NCBI GenBank assembly: GCA_029565935.1
Contig: JAKQNF010000030.1
Location: 1 to 64,000 of the forward strand
Source of the DNA: Bacillota bacterium
GTDB taxonomy: Bacteria > Bacillota > DTU025 > MWDF01
Length of the DNA stretch: 64,000 bases
Reading direction: 5' to 3'
In this document: positions 34,935-43,457 of the stretch, one piece after another
Position numbering within the stretch: the stretch's first letter is position 1
Layout of the letters: the number at the start of each line of letters is the position of its first letter
The notes under the pieces: model-generated
The model's input: only the letters and a program-made list of their open reading frames with translations
Told to the model about the DNA's origin: nothing
Database searches by the model: none
Program-made: the position numbers and the translations under genes

Positions 34935-35839
34935 TATCTATCGCACCTCCAGAAGAGCCTCTCTATCCTACCGTCATCATAGACCCTTACCCCTGCCCTC
35001 CTAGCCACCCAGCAATGGAAGTTCACGGCAACGGGGGCTATTGCGGTGTGTGTGTACGCCATGAGGACCTTCACCCCAAGGGCGGTCGTCCTCCCACCGG
35101 TCCCGCCGGGGCCTATGCCGGTGCTGTTTATGCTCTCCAGCAGCTCTTCCTCTAGCTCGGCCAGCATGGGGTCTGGATTTGTGTCGTCCCATTCCCTCAC
35201 GCTGACGGCCCTCCTGCTCAGTCTAGCGGCCACATCCATCTGGCCTCCTATGCCGACTCCTATTGCACCCGGCGGGCATGGTATGCCCTTCGCCTCCACG
35301 ACCTGGCCAACGACAAACTTTTTGAGGCCCTCGAGGTCCTCGCCAAGCGTGCTTGATGTGAAAGTCTTGTATGCGTTCATGAGCTCTGCTCCGCACGCTT
35401 TGAAGCTAACTATGAGCTCCACGTAGTCGGCCTCTGGCCTGTAGTCGTATTCGAAGTTCGGCACCCCTGGCCCAGTGCTATCTTCAGTATTCTTTCTTGT
35501 GAGGGGGTGTACTATGCTCGGTCTTATGAATCCATCCGCTACCATCTTGGGGATTATTTCTTTGAAGATGGTGGTAAAATCGGGCATCACGCTGTTTTTT
35601 CCGAACGTTATGTAAACCGCGGGGAAGCCAGGAGACTGGCACACCGGCTTGTCCAGCTCCTCAGCCAGTTCGATGTTCTCTATCATCGAGCCGAGCATGC
35701 TCTTCGCTACCGGTCCATCCTCTCTTGCCTCCGCCTTTCTGAGGAGCCTCTCGGCATCGGGGGCGATGCCTGTGCAAGAGTGGTGTACCACCTGCTCGAT
35801 AAGGTCCTGCCAGTCAGGGCCTTTAGAGATTGTGCTCAA
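34934..35839 (-). CDS. Class I fumarase / tartrate dehydratase alpha subunit (pair 2)
   Basis: A 301-residue alpha subunit (from the preferred start). Cluster-type cysteines are in KPVCQSPGFPAV, GIPCPPGAIGVGIGG and NFHCWVARR. The first motif reads CQSPG where pair 1 has CQDTG, and GPGGTGGRTTALGVK is kept. The change next to the cluster ligand suggests altered substrate recognition. The ORF track opens at GTG 35863, but AAGGAGGGG six bases before TTG at 35839 fixes the start there. An operator-like site lies about 50 bp upstream, as in the sugar island. Forms a complex with the adjacent beta subunit. Confidence 0.87.
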   Translation of the reverse strand: MSTISKGPDWQDLIEQVVHHSCTGIAPDAERLLRKAEAREDGPVAKSMLGSMIENIELAEELDKPVCQSPGFPAVYITFGKNSVMPDFTTIFKEIIPKMVADGFIRPSIVHPLTRKNTEDSTGPGVPNFEYDYRPEADYVELIVSFKACGAELMNAYKTFTSSTLGEDLEGLKKFVVGQVVEAKGIPCPPGAIGVGIGGQMDVAARLSRRAVSVREWDDTNPDPMLAELEEELLESINSTGIGPGGTGGRTTALGVKVLMAYTHTAIAPVAVNFHCWVARRAGVRVYDDGRIERLFWRCDR

Positions 35840-35885
35840 TCTTTTCCCCTCCTTCATGATCACCCGCCGGTCGACTTATGTTTCC

Positions 35886-35910
35886 TGGTATATCGTCATA
35901 AGGTATACCA
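35886..35910. promoter_or_regulatory. Probable GntR/FCD operator of the dehydratase operon
   Basis: TGGTATA followed after ten bases by GTATACCA; the right part contains AGGTATACCA. The core matches the palindrome upstream of the creatininase-family operon and the distance to the SD-supported TTG start is similar (about 50 bp). Confidence 0.5.
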
Positions 35911-35917
35911 ACACTAA

Positions 35918-35959
35918 GGCATGCCTCCGGACGCCCCCAGGACGTCCGCTGTGCATGCC
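35918..35959 (-). terminator. Terminator-like hairpin after the CoA-transferase genes
   Basis: GGCATGC/GCATGCC forms the outer stem and GGACG/CGTCC an inner stem, about 70 bases after the CoA-transferase B stop on the minus strand. TTAGTGTTGG follows, so the U tract is weak. It separates the CoA-transferase unit from the dehydratase operon. Confidence 0.5.
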
Positions 35960-36027
35960 GTACCTCGTTCTTCTGCTGGGTAGATAGTATAATGCGCCAG
36001 CTTTTCCGCCGACACCGTCCAAAGAGC

Positions 36028-36696
36028 CTACTCGGTCATCTTGCCTATCGCTTCGGGAATCAGAAGCTCGCAGCCCGTGGCCGCCTTAACCTGCTCGAGG
36101 CTGTACTCGTCGTTGATCTCCTTGAGCAACAGGCCTTCGGGAGTGACCTCGAACACTCCCATCTCGGTGATTATAAGGTCTACGCACTTTTCCGCGGTCA
36201 GCGGCAGCGAGCACCTCTCCAATATCTTGGGGGTGCCCTTGTTGGTGTGCTCCATCACCACAATCACCCTCCTGGCGCCAGCGGCCAGGTCCATCGCCCC
36301 GCCCATGCCGGGTACTTTCTTGCCGGGTATGATCCAGTTGGCCAGATTGCCTTCCCTATCGACCTCTATGGCCCCAAGGAAAGATGCATCTACGTGGCCT
36401 CCCCTTATTATGCCGAACGATGTGGCGCTATCGATGAACGCACCGCCCGCCATGCACTTCGCGGGTTTGCCGCCGGCGTCCACGACAAAGGCCTGCTGTT
36501 GCTGGCCAGCATCCAGGGCAGGGCCCATGCCTATGATGCCGTTCTCAGAATGAAGAATCACCCTCACACCCGGGGGAAGGAAACCTGGGATCAGCGTAGG
36601 CAGGCCTATGCCGAGGTTTACTACGTCCCCGTCCTTTAGCTCCTTCGCCGCCCGTCCGGCGATTACGCTCTTCAGCTGCTCCTTGTCCATCACCAA
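36028..36696 (-). CDS. CoA-transferase subunit B (3-oxoacid/acetate type)
   Basis: A 222-residue beta subunit of a class I CoA-transferase (AtoA/ScoB/GctB-like). The catalytic glutamate is in ILHSENGIIGMGP, and the family GIGLPTL and GAMDLA-type motifs (MGGAMDLAAGARRV) are present. It overlaps subunit A by seven bases. Together they move CoA between an acyl-CoA donor and a carboxylic acid through a glutamyl-CoA intermediate. Which acid is activated cannot be read; the TRAP importer and FAH hydrolase upstream suggest an imported organic acid. Confidence 0.9.
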   Translation of the reverse strand: MVMDKEQLKSVIAGRAAKELKDGDVVNLGIGLPTLIPGFLPPGVRVILHSENGIIGMGPALDAGQQQQAFVVDAGGKPAKCMAGGAFIDSATSFGIIRGGHVDASFLGAIEVDREGNLANWIIPGKKVPGMGGAMDLAAGARRVIVVMEHTNKGTPKILERCSLPLTAEKCVDLIITEMGVFEVTPEGLLLKEINDEYSLEQVKAATGCELLIPEAIGKMTE

Positions 36697-37346
36697 GCGC
36701 CACCTTTGACGATATAGTCGATGAATATGCCAGGAGTGACGACATTTTCGGGTTCGATGCAGCCGTCTTCCACCAATGTGTCGGCCTCTACTATGACGGT
36801 ATCGGCGGCTGTCGCCATGAGAGGGTTAAAATTCCTCGTGCTGCCTTTATACCATATATTCCCAGTATGGTCCACCTGGTAGCCACTGATGATGGCGAAA
36901 TCCGCCCTTATGGGTTTCTCTAGGAGGAACCTCTTGCCATCAACGTCTACGACCTGCCGGCCCTCAGCTGCCATGGTCCCTATGCCAGTAGGCGTAAGGA
37001 CCCCTCCCGTTCCGTTGCCTCCCGCCCTTATCTGCTCCGCCATCGTACCCTGGGGAATCAATCGCACCTCCAACCCGCCTGAGGCCATCAAGGCTGCGAC
37101 TTCAGGATTAAGTCCGACATGCGTAGCGTTCAACGTCTTAACGAGGCCTGCGGTTATGAGCCTGGCGACTCCGTGACCCGGCCATCCTGCATCGTTGCAG
37201 TAGACCGTAAGTCCTCTCACGCCCTTAGTAACGATGGCATCAATAAGCCGATGAGGGCTGCCGCATCCCATGAACCCGCCTACCATCACCGAAGCGCCAT
37301 CTGGTATCATTCTTGCAGCCTGTTCCAAGGATAGGAGCTTAGCCAT
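36690..37346 (-). CDS. CoA-transferase subunit A (3-oxoacid/acetate type)
   Basis: The alpha subunit, 218 residues from ATG 37346 (MAKLLSLEQA), partner of the B subunit. The oxyanion-hole region MVGGFMGCGSPHRLIDA, the CoA-binding GGNGTGGVLTPTGIGT and GNIWYKGSTRNFNPLMATAA are typical of AtoD/ScoA. The ORF track extends 32 residues upstream into the FAH gene; that extension is arginine-rich and unlike the family, and GGGGGTG precedes the internal ATG, so I exclude it. Confidence 0.9.
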   Translation of the reverse strand: MAKLLSLEQAARMIPDGASVMVGGFMGCGSPHRLIDAIVTKGVRGLTVYCNDAGWPGHGVARLITAGLVKTLNATHVGLNPEVAALMASGGLEVRLIPQGTMAEQIRAGGNGTGGVLTPTGIGTMAAEGRQVVDVDGKRFLLEKPIRADFAIISGYQVDHTGNIWYKGSTRNFNPLMATAADTVIVEADTLVEDGCIEPENVVTPGIFIDYIVKGGAW

Positions 37347-37369
37347 GGGAACACCCCCGAAGGATGGTA

Positions 37370-38278
37370 CTAGTCCACGAAACCTCTTAGGCTTCCGAGC
37401 CCTTCTACTTCCATCTCGACGCAGTCGCCCTTCCTTAACCAAGGTACGCTGCCCGGTTCGTACTCAAGTATGCAGCCTCCGCCTATGGTGCCTGAGCCGA
37501 GCAGCTCCCCTGGAAATAGATCCACGTCCTCAGAAGCGCGTGCTATCATCGACGCGAAATCGTGGTGTATGGTCTTAAGGTTGTTATCCCTTAGCTTCTT
37601 ACCGTTTAGCGTGAGCACCGTCTTCCTGTTATACCTCAAGCCCTCGCCGGCACGATGTGAATCCCATTCGTCCTTAGTGACTAGGAATGGTCCCATCGAA
37701 GTAGCGAAATCCTTGCCTTTCGCGGGGCCGAGCATCACTTTCATCTCCTCGCCCTGCAGGTCCCTGGCCGACCAGTCGTTGATTATCGTGTAGCCGAAGA
37801 TATGGTCCAGGGCCCTTTCCTTCGTTATGTCGCGCCCCTTCTTTCCAATGACGAAGCCCACCTCGAACTCGAAATCGAGCTTGTTGCAGTTCCTGGGTGC
37901 TCTTACGGTCGAATCAGGGCCAATCATGACATTAGCGTTCGAGAAGTAGAAGACGGGAATCTGGTAGTAAACAGGATCGACCGTCTGGTTCTTGTTCCTC
38001 CTGCAGCTTTCGTGGTGCTCAGAGAAGCCCATGAAGTCCCTAAAACTCACAGGATTCGGAAGGGGGGCCAGAAGCTTGACATCCGCAAGGTCATGGAAGC
38101 CAAGGGCCTTCTTTGCTACCCTTTCCGCGCGGGGGAGCATCTCGTCAGACATCCGGATGAAATCCAGCGCGTTGTTGGGTATCGAAGCGTCGGCTTCGTG
38201 CAGGTCGACGAGCCCTTCCCCTGTTAACAGTCCAAAACGGGGCTCTTTATCCTCCTTGACGAAAGTGGCGAACTTCAT
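37370..38278 (-). CDS. Fumarylacetoacetate hydrolase (FAH) family protein
   Basis: A 302-residue FAH-family protein from ATG 38278 (MKFATFVKED), chosen because GGGAGGTAACCAG lies directly upstream. Metal ligands are apparent in LDFEFEVGFVIG (two Glu) and IINDWSARDLQ (Asp), with GELLGSGTIGGGC near the C-terminus. The family includes fumarylacetoacetase, acylpyruvases, oxaloacetate decarboxylases and 2-keto-diene hydratases. Next to a CoA-transferase and a TRAP importer, cleavage of a 3-oxo acid or decarboxylation of a 2-oxo-dicarboxylate fits. Substrate not assignable. Confidence 0.87.
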   Translation of the reverse strand: MKFATFVKEDKEPRFGLLTGEGLVDLHEADASIPNNALDFIRMSDEMLPRAERVAKKALGFHDLADVKLLAPLPNPVSFRDFMGFSEHHESCRRNKNQTVDPVYYQIPVFYFSNANVMIGPDSTVRAPRNCNKLDFEFEVGFVIGKKGRDITKERALDHIFGYTIINDWSARDLQGEEMKVMLGPAKGKDFATSMGPFLVTKDEWDSHRAGEGLRYNRKTVLTLNGKKLRDNNLKTIHHDFASMIARASEDVDLFPGELLGSGTIGGGCILEYEPGSVPWLRKGDCVEMEVEGLGSLRGFVD

Positions 38279-38313
38279 CTGGTTACCTCCCTCGCATCGG
38301 GCTGGGCCATCCA

Positions 38314-38347
38314 CGGTACGGGGGAGGAAATGTCCACCCCCGCACCG
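38314..38347 (-). other. Intercistronic hairpin after the TAXI binding-protein gene
   Basis: CGGT-a-CGGGGG pairs with CCCCCG-c-ACCG over a 12-base loop, between the binding-protein stop and the FAH gene start. No U tract. Third case in this window of a strong hairpin directly after a transporter binding-protein gene. Confidence 0.55.
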
Positions 38348-38383
38348 GTAGGCCGGTTCTTCGTGAATTCTACGTAAAGCTGG

Positions 38384-39334
38384 CTATTTCACCCTGCCGA
38401 CTTCCTTGTAGTACCTAAGGGCGCCCGGATGGATCGGTATCTTGGCGCCGTCGACTGAGCGCTCTAGTGTTATGTCCGCCGCGTTGGGATGTATCGCCTT
38501 CAGGGCGGCATTGTTCTCCATGACCACTTTTACAAGGCGGTATACTATCTCCTCCGGTACGTCCGCGTTGCAGCATAGCACCGTCCACTGGGCGAACGTG
38601 GTGACTACGTAGTCGACTCCGGGGTAGGTGTTCGCGGGGATCTTGACCATATGCTTGTAGGGGTACTTCTCCAGGATCTTCGCTACAGCCGCCTCACCGA
38701 TGTCCAGGAGCCTAAAGCCCTTGGTCACGGCTAGGTCAGTGAAGTTGGTGGCAGGGGCCGGGGTGCCGTAGGATATGGCATCGAGCGTACCGTCGGAAAG
38801 GCCGTTGCAGAGATCTGCGAGGCTGAGCTTCACTATCTTCATGTCAGCTTCGGCCAGACCGTAGGGCGCTATGCCCTGAAGGAAGTAGTCGGTCATAACA
38901 CCGGTGCCGACGCCGACCTTTTTGCCTTTGAGATCCGCAACTGTCTTGATGCTGGAGTTTTTGGGTACCGCAATGTGCAAGGCCGCGCCCATGCCTCCGT
39001 GGCAGAACACGAAGTTGATCTTCTTTGCTGGCAGACCGGCGAAGTCGCCCGTAGCGTTGTATGCCGCTATGGTCACGTCGTTGCCGGCCGGACCGAAGTC
39101 AGCGTTGCCAAGCACGAGAGCCCTGGCGTTTTCGGTGCTGCCCGTGGAATTTTCCACAGCGAAGCTGTAGACACCGGGATATGCCTTGTTCAGTAAGTCG
39201 GCGACGCCGTTGTATAGGGTCTGGTTATAGGCGCCTAAGGGGCCCGTGGTGAATCTGACGACGGTCTTGGTATAGCCTACTGTGGACAGGACGCCGATGA
39301 TAAGCAGTACGCTCAGGACCTTGAACAGCTTCAT
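38384..39334 (-). CDS. TRAP transporter substrate-binding protein, TAXI family
   Basis: A 316-residue extracytoplasmic solute receptor of the TAXI (TRAP-associated extracytoplasmic immunogenic) family. Residues 1-22 form a signal peptide ending at GYTK. Typical TAXI features are VRFTTGPLGAYNQTLYNGVADLLNKA, VENSTGSTENARAL and KKVGVGTGVMTDYFLQ. GAGGTGTTG precedes the ATG. It delivers a carboxylate to the fused permease encoded 10 bp upstream; TAXI systems are commonly linked with C4/C5 dicarboxylates or glutamate-like acids. Downstream CoA-transferase and FAH genes presumably process the acid. Confidence 0.9.
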   Translation of the reverse strand: MKLFKVLSVLLIIGVLSTVGYTKTVVRFTTGPLGAYNQTLYNGVADLLNKAYPGVYSFAVENSTGSTENARALVLGNADFGPAGNDVTIAAYNATGDFAGLPAKKINFVFCHGGMGAALHIAVPKNSSIKTVADLKGKKVGVGTGVMTDYFLQGIAPYGLAEADMKIVKLSLADLCNGLSDGTLDAISYGTPAPATNFTDLAVTKGFRLLDIGEAAVAKILEKYPYKHMVKIPANTYPGVDYVVTTFAQWTVLCCNADVPEEIVYRLVKVVMENNAALKAIHPNAADITLERSVDGAKIPIHPGALRYYKEVGRVK

Positions 39335-39344
39335 TTACAACACC

Positions 39345-41237
39345 TCACTCAATATTTGCCTTGGTTGCGATTTTCTGCTGCTGTAATCCGAGGCCGGACT
39401 TATACGAGCGGTAGACGAATATCGAGACCATTATTATGATTCCTGCCATGTCGGAGTAGAACTCCGGTACTATGCACCCAATCGCGCCTGCGAATAGCAG
39501 GATCCTCTCAAGGAGACTGACCCTCCAACGCACGAAGTACCCTTCCCATCCTGAGGCGAGCATGTACACTCCCAGCAGAGCGGTGAACATCGAGCCGAGT
39601 ATCGCATACCAGGGGCCCCTGAAAAGAAGGACCTGATTATAGGCGAACATGTATGGCAAAAGGAACGCGCTGAACGCTATCCTGCACGCTACGTAGCCGG
39701 TCTTGGTGGCATTGCATCCTGCAAGGCCGGCAGCGGCGTACGAGGCCAGCGCGACTGGCGGAGTTATGGAGGATATGCAGCCGAAGTAGAAGATGAACAA
39801 GTGAGCGGCCGTACGGTCGATGCCCATCTTGATTAGCGCAGGCGCGACCAGGACGGCAAGTACGAGATAGGCTGCGGTCGTCGGAACGCCCATGCCCATG
39901 ATAAGGGAGACCACCATCGTTAGTAATAGTAGTATTATAGTGTGCCCGTTCGACACCTCGATTAGTAGAGACGAGAGCCTGTAGCCCATGCCGGTACCCA
40001 TGATCACACCGCTTATGATGCCAGCGATGGCGCACGCTATGGTGACCGACGACATGGACCTTGCAGCGCTCACTGGTATCTTAACCAACCTATCGAGGTT
40101 AATCCTAGTCCTCTTGTTGACCATGCTGATTGCTAGTGACAGCAGGCACGAATATAAGCCGGCTCTGGAGATCGTAAGCTTGAGCACGCCTAGGGCGATG
40201 ACCAGGAAGACGATGGGGGCCATGAAGTATATCTGCTTGAGCAGGCTCTTGAAGGAGGGAAGGTGTGAGATGTCGGCCCCCTTGAGGTCGTACTTCCTGG
40301 CGTAGATGTCCACCGCGAACATCAAGGACATGTAATAGAGCACGGCGGGTATGAGCGCGGCCTTGGCTATCTGAAAATAGGGGACTCCTAGGAGCTCGGC
40401 GATTATGAAAGCGGTCGAGCCCATGATCGGCGGCATCAAGGCGCCGCCTGTCGAGGCCGCAGCTTCCACCGCCGCCGCGAACTCTGGTTCGTAACCGGTC
40501 TTCTTCATCATGGGTATCGTGAATGTGCCCGTACCGATGACATTTGCGGTAGGGCTGCCGCTGATTGAGCCGAAAAGCCCGCTCGCGACTACGGCGACCT
40601 TCGCCGGACCGCCCCTCATCTTGCCGAAGATGCTGGTGGCTATCTCGGTGAAGTAGTCTCCTACGCCCGTCACTTCCAGGATCGCGCCCAGGAGCACGAA
40701 CAGATACACATAGGTGGTGCACGCATAGAGCGGTGTGCCGAAGATACCATCCGTAGTCAGGTAGAGCAGGCTTATGAACTTCCTGAAGGTGATGCCTGGA
40801 TGGTTAAGGAAGCCTGGGAAGTACTGCCCGAAGAAGCCATAGATGATGAAGACAGACGTTACGATGACGAGCGCGCTTCCCATCTTCCTCCACGTAGCAG
40901 CTATTATCGCTACTATCAGCATGACGCCGAACACCTTGTCCGAGGTGTAAACCAGCCCGATTCGATGCTGCAGACCGCTGTCTATCGCCGTGACGTAAAT
41001 GATGCCGGCCATAGAAAGGCCGAGCATCAGCCACATCAGCATCTTCTCCGCCGTAGTCTTCGAGCTCAGTATGGCTTGAAGAAAGAATATCGCCATGACG
41101 AAGCCGAGGTGGACGGATTTCTGGCCGATGCCCTGGATTACACCAAACGAGGCAGTGTAGAGATGGAACAACGCAAGGCAGATGGAAAGTGCTATAATGG
41201 CGATCTTAATCGGGTTCGCTTTGACATTCTCTGTCAT
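39345..41237 (-). CDS. TRAP transporter fused permease (4TM/12TM)
   Basis: A 630-residue polytopic membrane protein with the small (DctQ-like) and large (DctM-like) TRAP subunits fused, as is usual for TAXI systems. Roughly sixteen or more hydrophobic segments are visible. The DctM-type hallmarks are GGPAKVAVVASGLFGSISGS, TGGALMPPIMGSTAFI and GMGVPTTAAYLVLAVLVAPAL. It uses an ion gradient rather than ATP. The track begins at TTG 41252, but GGGGGAT before ATG 41237 (MTENVKANP) suggests the shorter start. It follows the glyoxalase-like gene with about 25 bp. Confidence 0.9.
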   Translation of the reverse strand: MTENVKANPIKIAIIALSICLALFHLYTASFGVIQGIGQKSVHLGFVMAIFFLQAILSSKTTAEKMLMWLMLGLSMAGIIYVTAIDSGLQHRIGLVYTSDKVFGVMLIVAIIAATWRKMGSALVIVTSVFIIYGFFGQYFPGFLNHPGITFRKFISLLYLTTDGIFGTPLYACTTYVYLFVLLGAILEVTGVGDYFTEIATSIFGKMRGGPAKVAVVASGLFGSISGSPTANVIGTGTFTIPMMKKTGYEPEFAAAVEAAASTGGALMPPIMGSTAFIIAELLGVPYFQIAKAALIPAVLYYMSLMFAVDIYARKYDLKGADISHLPSFKSLLKQIYFMAPIVFLVIALGVLKLTISRAGLYSCLLSLAISMVNKRTRINLDRLVKIPVSAARSMSSVTIACAIAGIISGVIMGTGMGYRLSSLLIEVSNGHTIILLLLTMVVSLIMGMGVPTTAAYLVLAVLVAPALIKMGIDRTAAHLFIFYFGCISSITPPVALASYAAAGLAGCNATKTGYVACRIAFSAFLLPYMFAYNQVLLFRGPWYAILGSMFTALLGVYMLASGWEGYFVRWRVSLLERILLFAGAIGCIVPEFYSDMAGIIIMVSIFVYRSYKSGLGLQQQKIATKANIE

Positions 41238-41262
41238 AACCGGATCCCCCAATCGTCTTGTG

Positions 41263-42105
41263 TTAATCCTCGAATATGCAGAATATGCCCAGTTCCTTCC
41301 TCGTGTCTACGTATAGCTTGCCGTTCCTGCAGAACGACGCTAGGCCAGCATCTTCGGCAGCCTCTGCGACGTACTCAAGGTCACACCCTCCGAAGGTGGC
41401 GGCTACTGTCGGGAAATGCTGGGTATCCCTAGGTTCAACCCCGAATTCGGCCCTGTAGGCCTCGGCGTCCACCAACCGCACCTCGTCGATGTCCCTGCCG
41501 TGGTCCTCCACGTTCTTCATCGCGGCGTTGAGCCTTTCGATACAGTCTACAGCAACACCGAAAACCTCGTCACTCTCACAAAAGAAAGTGATGCTCTTGA
41601 CTTTCCTAGCCTGGTTCGTATGGATGTATTTACTCTCCTGATTGACGATCAGATTCTTACTGAGCTGGGTGGTAACACCGAACAGGATATCCGTGAAGGG
41701 TTCGAGCCCGCGTATGAAGATCGTCTGGTATGATGCTGTCCCGTATACCTTCCCGTATTTGACCCTCTGGCTCGTTGGCTTATTAACCTGTCCCACCCCG
41801 GGTATGCCGGCTTCCGTAAGGGCCGTCCTCGCCTTCTCCGCGTCCAGTCCGGCGTTGCTGAGGCGTATGGAATGCACCCTGGGCAGTACACCGGCGGGGA
41901 TGGAGTTGTCCAGCCATACTATGGGCTTGCCCTCTTCCCTTAGATTTACCTCGACGAGAGTGTTGTCTAGCACGAAGTGCGTCGAGCGGTCCTTGGATGT
42001 GTCCCCGGTCACGAATCCCAGGTCTTTGAGCACACGCGAAGCTTCCATCCTTCTGGGTGTGCCTATGCTGAAATGGTCTATACAGAACTTGAGAGTCTTC
42101 TCCAT
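41263..42105 (-). CDS. Glyoxalase/VOC-like protein
   Basis: A 280-residue protein beginning IDHFSIGTPRRMEASRVLKDLGF, the pattern of the vicinal-oxygen-chelate (glyoxalase-like) fold, with two repeated modules (about residues 5-130 and 140-275) each containing beta-alpha-beta-beta-beta elements. A possible metal histidine is at the start (CIDHFSIG). AAGGAGGAAGCAG precedes the ATG. It heads the transporter part of the operon. VOC proteins include dioxygenases, epimerases and isomerases; I cannot choose among them. Confidence 0.7.
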   Translation of the reverse strand: MEKTLKFCIDHFSIGTPRRMEASRVLKDLGFVTGDTSKDRSTHFVLDNTLVEVNLREEGKPIVWLDNSIPAGVLPRVHSIRLSNAGLDAEKARTALTEAGIPGVGQVNKPTSQRVKYGKVYGTASYQTIFIRGLEPFTDILFGVTTQLSKNLIVNQESKYIHTNQARKVKSITFFCESDEVFGVAVDCIERLNAAMKNVEDHGRDIDEVRLVDAEAYRAEFGVEPRDTQHFPTVAATFGGCDLEYVAEAAEDAGLASFCRNGKLYVDTRKELGIFCIFED

Positions 42106-42157
42106 CTGCTTCCTCCTTAGCGTACTCAGTAGCGCTCATCATCGATGAGCCTAATCA

Positions 42158-43351
42158 TCAGGCCAAGCCCTTAGCCTTTGCGGCAGAGTAGAGCCTGTCC
42201 AGGGCGTCCGATAGAAGCTTTCTGGGGCATGCGAGGTTGATCCTCTGGAAGCACTCGCCCTTTACTCCGAAGGCAGTGTCTGGATCGAAGTAGAGCATGG
42301 CGTCGTCTGTAAGGAACACGTCCAGCTCTTTCGGGGCAAGACCGAGAGGGCTCATGTCGAACCAGGCCAGATAGGTCCCTTCCATGTCGTATACCTTAAC
42401 TTTAGGGAACCTCTCCGCCATGAAAGCCTTCAAGAATTCGTAGTTGCCCTTGACGTACTCGATGAGCTCGTCCAACCAAGCGTCGCCGTATCTATAAGCC
42501 GCCTCCGCGGCTACTACGCCGAGCCTGTTTATGTGCAAAAAGCCAAGTACATTCATCTGCTTGGTGAATTTGCTCCTGATCTCCGGGTCAGGGATTATTA
42601 TGCTCGCGAAGCAAAGGCCCGCCAGGTTGAACGTCTTGGACAGGGAGGTGGTTACTATGCAGTTCTTTGCGTACTTCTCCCCGAGTGATGCAAATACTCT
42701 ATGGACGAACGGCTTCATGATGAGGTCGTGGTGGATTTCATCGGCGACTATCAGCACTCCGTTCTCTATGCATATGTCGCCCAGCTCTTTGAGCTCCTCT
42801 TCGGTCCAGACCCTACCCACAGGGTTGTAGGGACTGCAAAGCATGAGCATCTTTGCCGACTTGGCCTTCTGCCTAAGGTCGTCGAAGTCGAAATAGTACT
42901 TGCCATCGACCAGCTTGAGGGGATTCTCTATGACCGTTCTGCCGCAGTGCTGCGTCGCATGGAAGAAGTGGTGGTAGGCGGGCATCTGTACTATGATGCC
43001 ATCCCCGGGTGCCGTGAACGCGTATATCGCATTGTATAGCGCCGGTACAACCTGCTCGAAGGGGACTATCCATTCCGGGCTCACCTGCCAGTTATGTCTG
43101 CGCTTCATCCAGTCGCAACATGCCTGCCTGAAACCATCAGTGAGCCTATGATAACCGAAGACGCCAAAGTCAGCCTCCGCCTTTATGGCGTCGATTATTT
43201 CAGGTGCGGTCCTGAACTCCATATCCGCGACGGAGAAAGGAACTATTCCCTTGGGGGGTTTGTTGCCTTTGGAATCTTTCATGATCCTGTACTTGCCGGT
43301 ACCTCTTATAGCGGGATCCCTATCTACTAAGGTATCGAAATCGTATACCAT
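42158..43351 (-). CDS. MalY/PatB-type PLP aminotransferase (cystathionine beta-lyase family)
   Basis: A fold-type I PLP enzyme of 397 residues from ATG 43351 (MVYDFDTLVDRD). Family hallmarks: IVPFSVADMEFRT at the N-terminus, CSPYNPVGRVWT, DEIHHDLI, and the PLP lysine in TTSLSKTFNLAGL. MalY/PatB enzymes cleave cystathionine or cysteine beta-C-S bonds. The ORF track opens 19 residues earlier, but the internal ATG fits the family start and has GGGGGTAGCGG upstream. It is the first minus-strand gene opposite the LysR regulator, so LysR probably controls it and possibly the following transporter genes. Confidence 0.87.
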   Translation of the reverse strand: MVYDFDTLVDRDPAIRGTGKYRIMKDSKGNKPPKGIVPFSVADMEFRTAPEIIDAIKAEADFGVFGYHRLTDGFRQACCDWMKRRHNWQVSPEWIVPFEQVVPALYNAIYAFTAPGDGIIVQMPAYHHFFHATQHCGRTVIENPLKLVDGKYYFDFDDLRQKAKSAKMLMLCSPYNPVGRVWTEEELKELGDICIENGVLIVADEIHHDLIMKPFVHRVFASLGEKYAKNCIVTTSLSKTFNLAGLCFASIIIPDPEIRSKFTKQMNVLGFLHINRLGVVAAEAAYRYGDAWLDELIEYVKGNYEFLKAFMAERFPKVKVYDMEGTYLAWFDMSPLGLAPKELDVFLTDDAMLYFDPDTAFGVKGECFQRINLACPRKLLSDALDRLYSAAKAKGLA

Positions 43352-43414
43352 CTTCTTACCGCTACCCCCTGTCGAAGAATAATCTAGTACTGAACTTGTT
43401 TGGAACAAGTATAG

Positions 43415-43430
43415 TTGTGGAATGCCACAA
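43415..43430. promoter_or_regulatory. Palindrome TTGTGG-N4-CCACAA in the malY-lysR intergenic region
   Basis: A perfect 6-bp inverted repeat with a four-base spacer, between the MalY-type gene (-) and the LysR gene (+). A candidate regulator-binding site. Confidence 0.4.
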
Positions 43431-43457
43431 TATCTAACACTATTTATCTGGAGTGGG

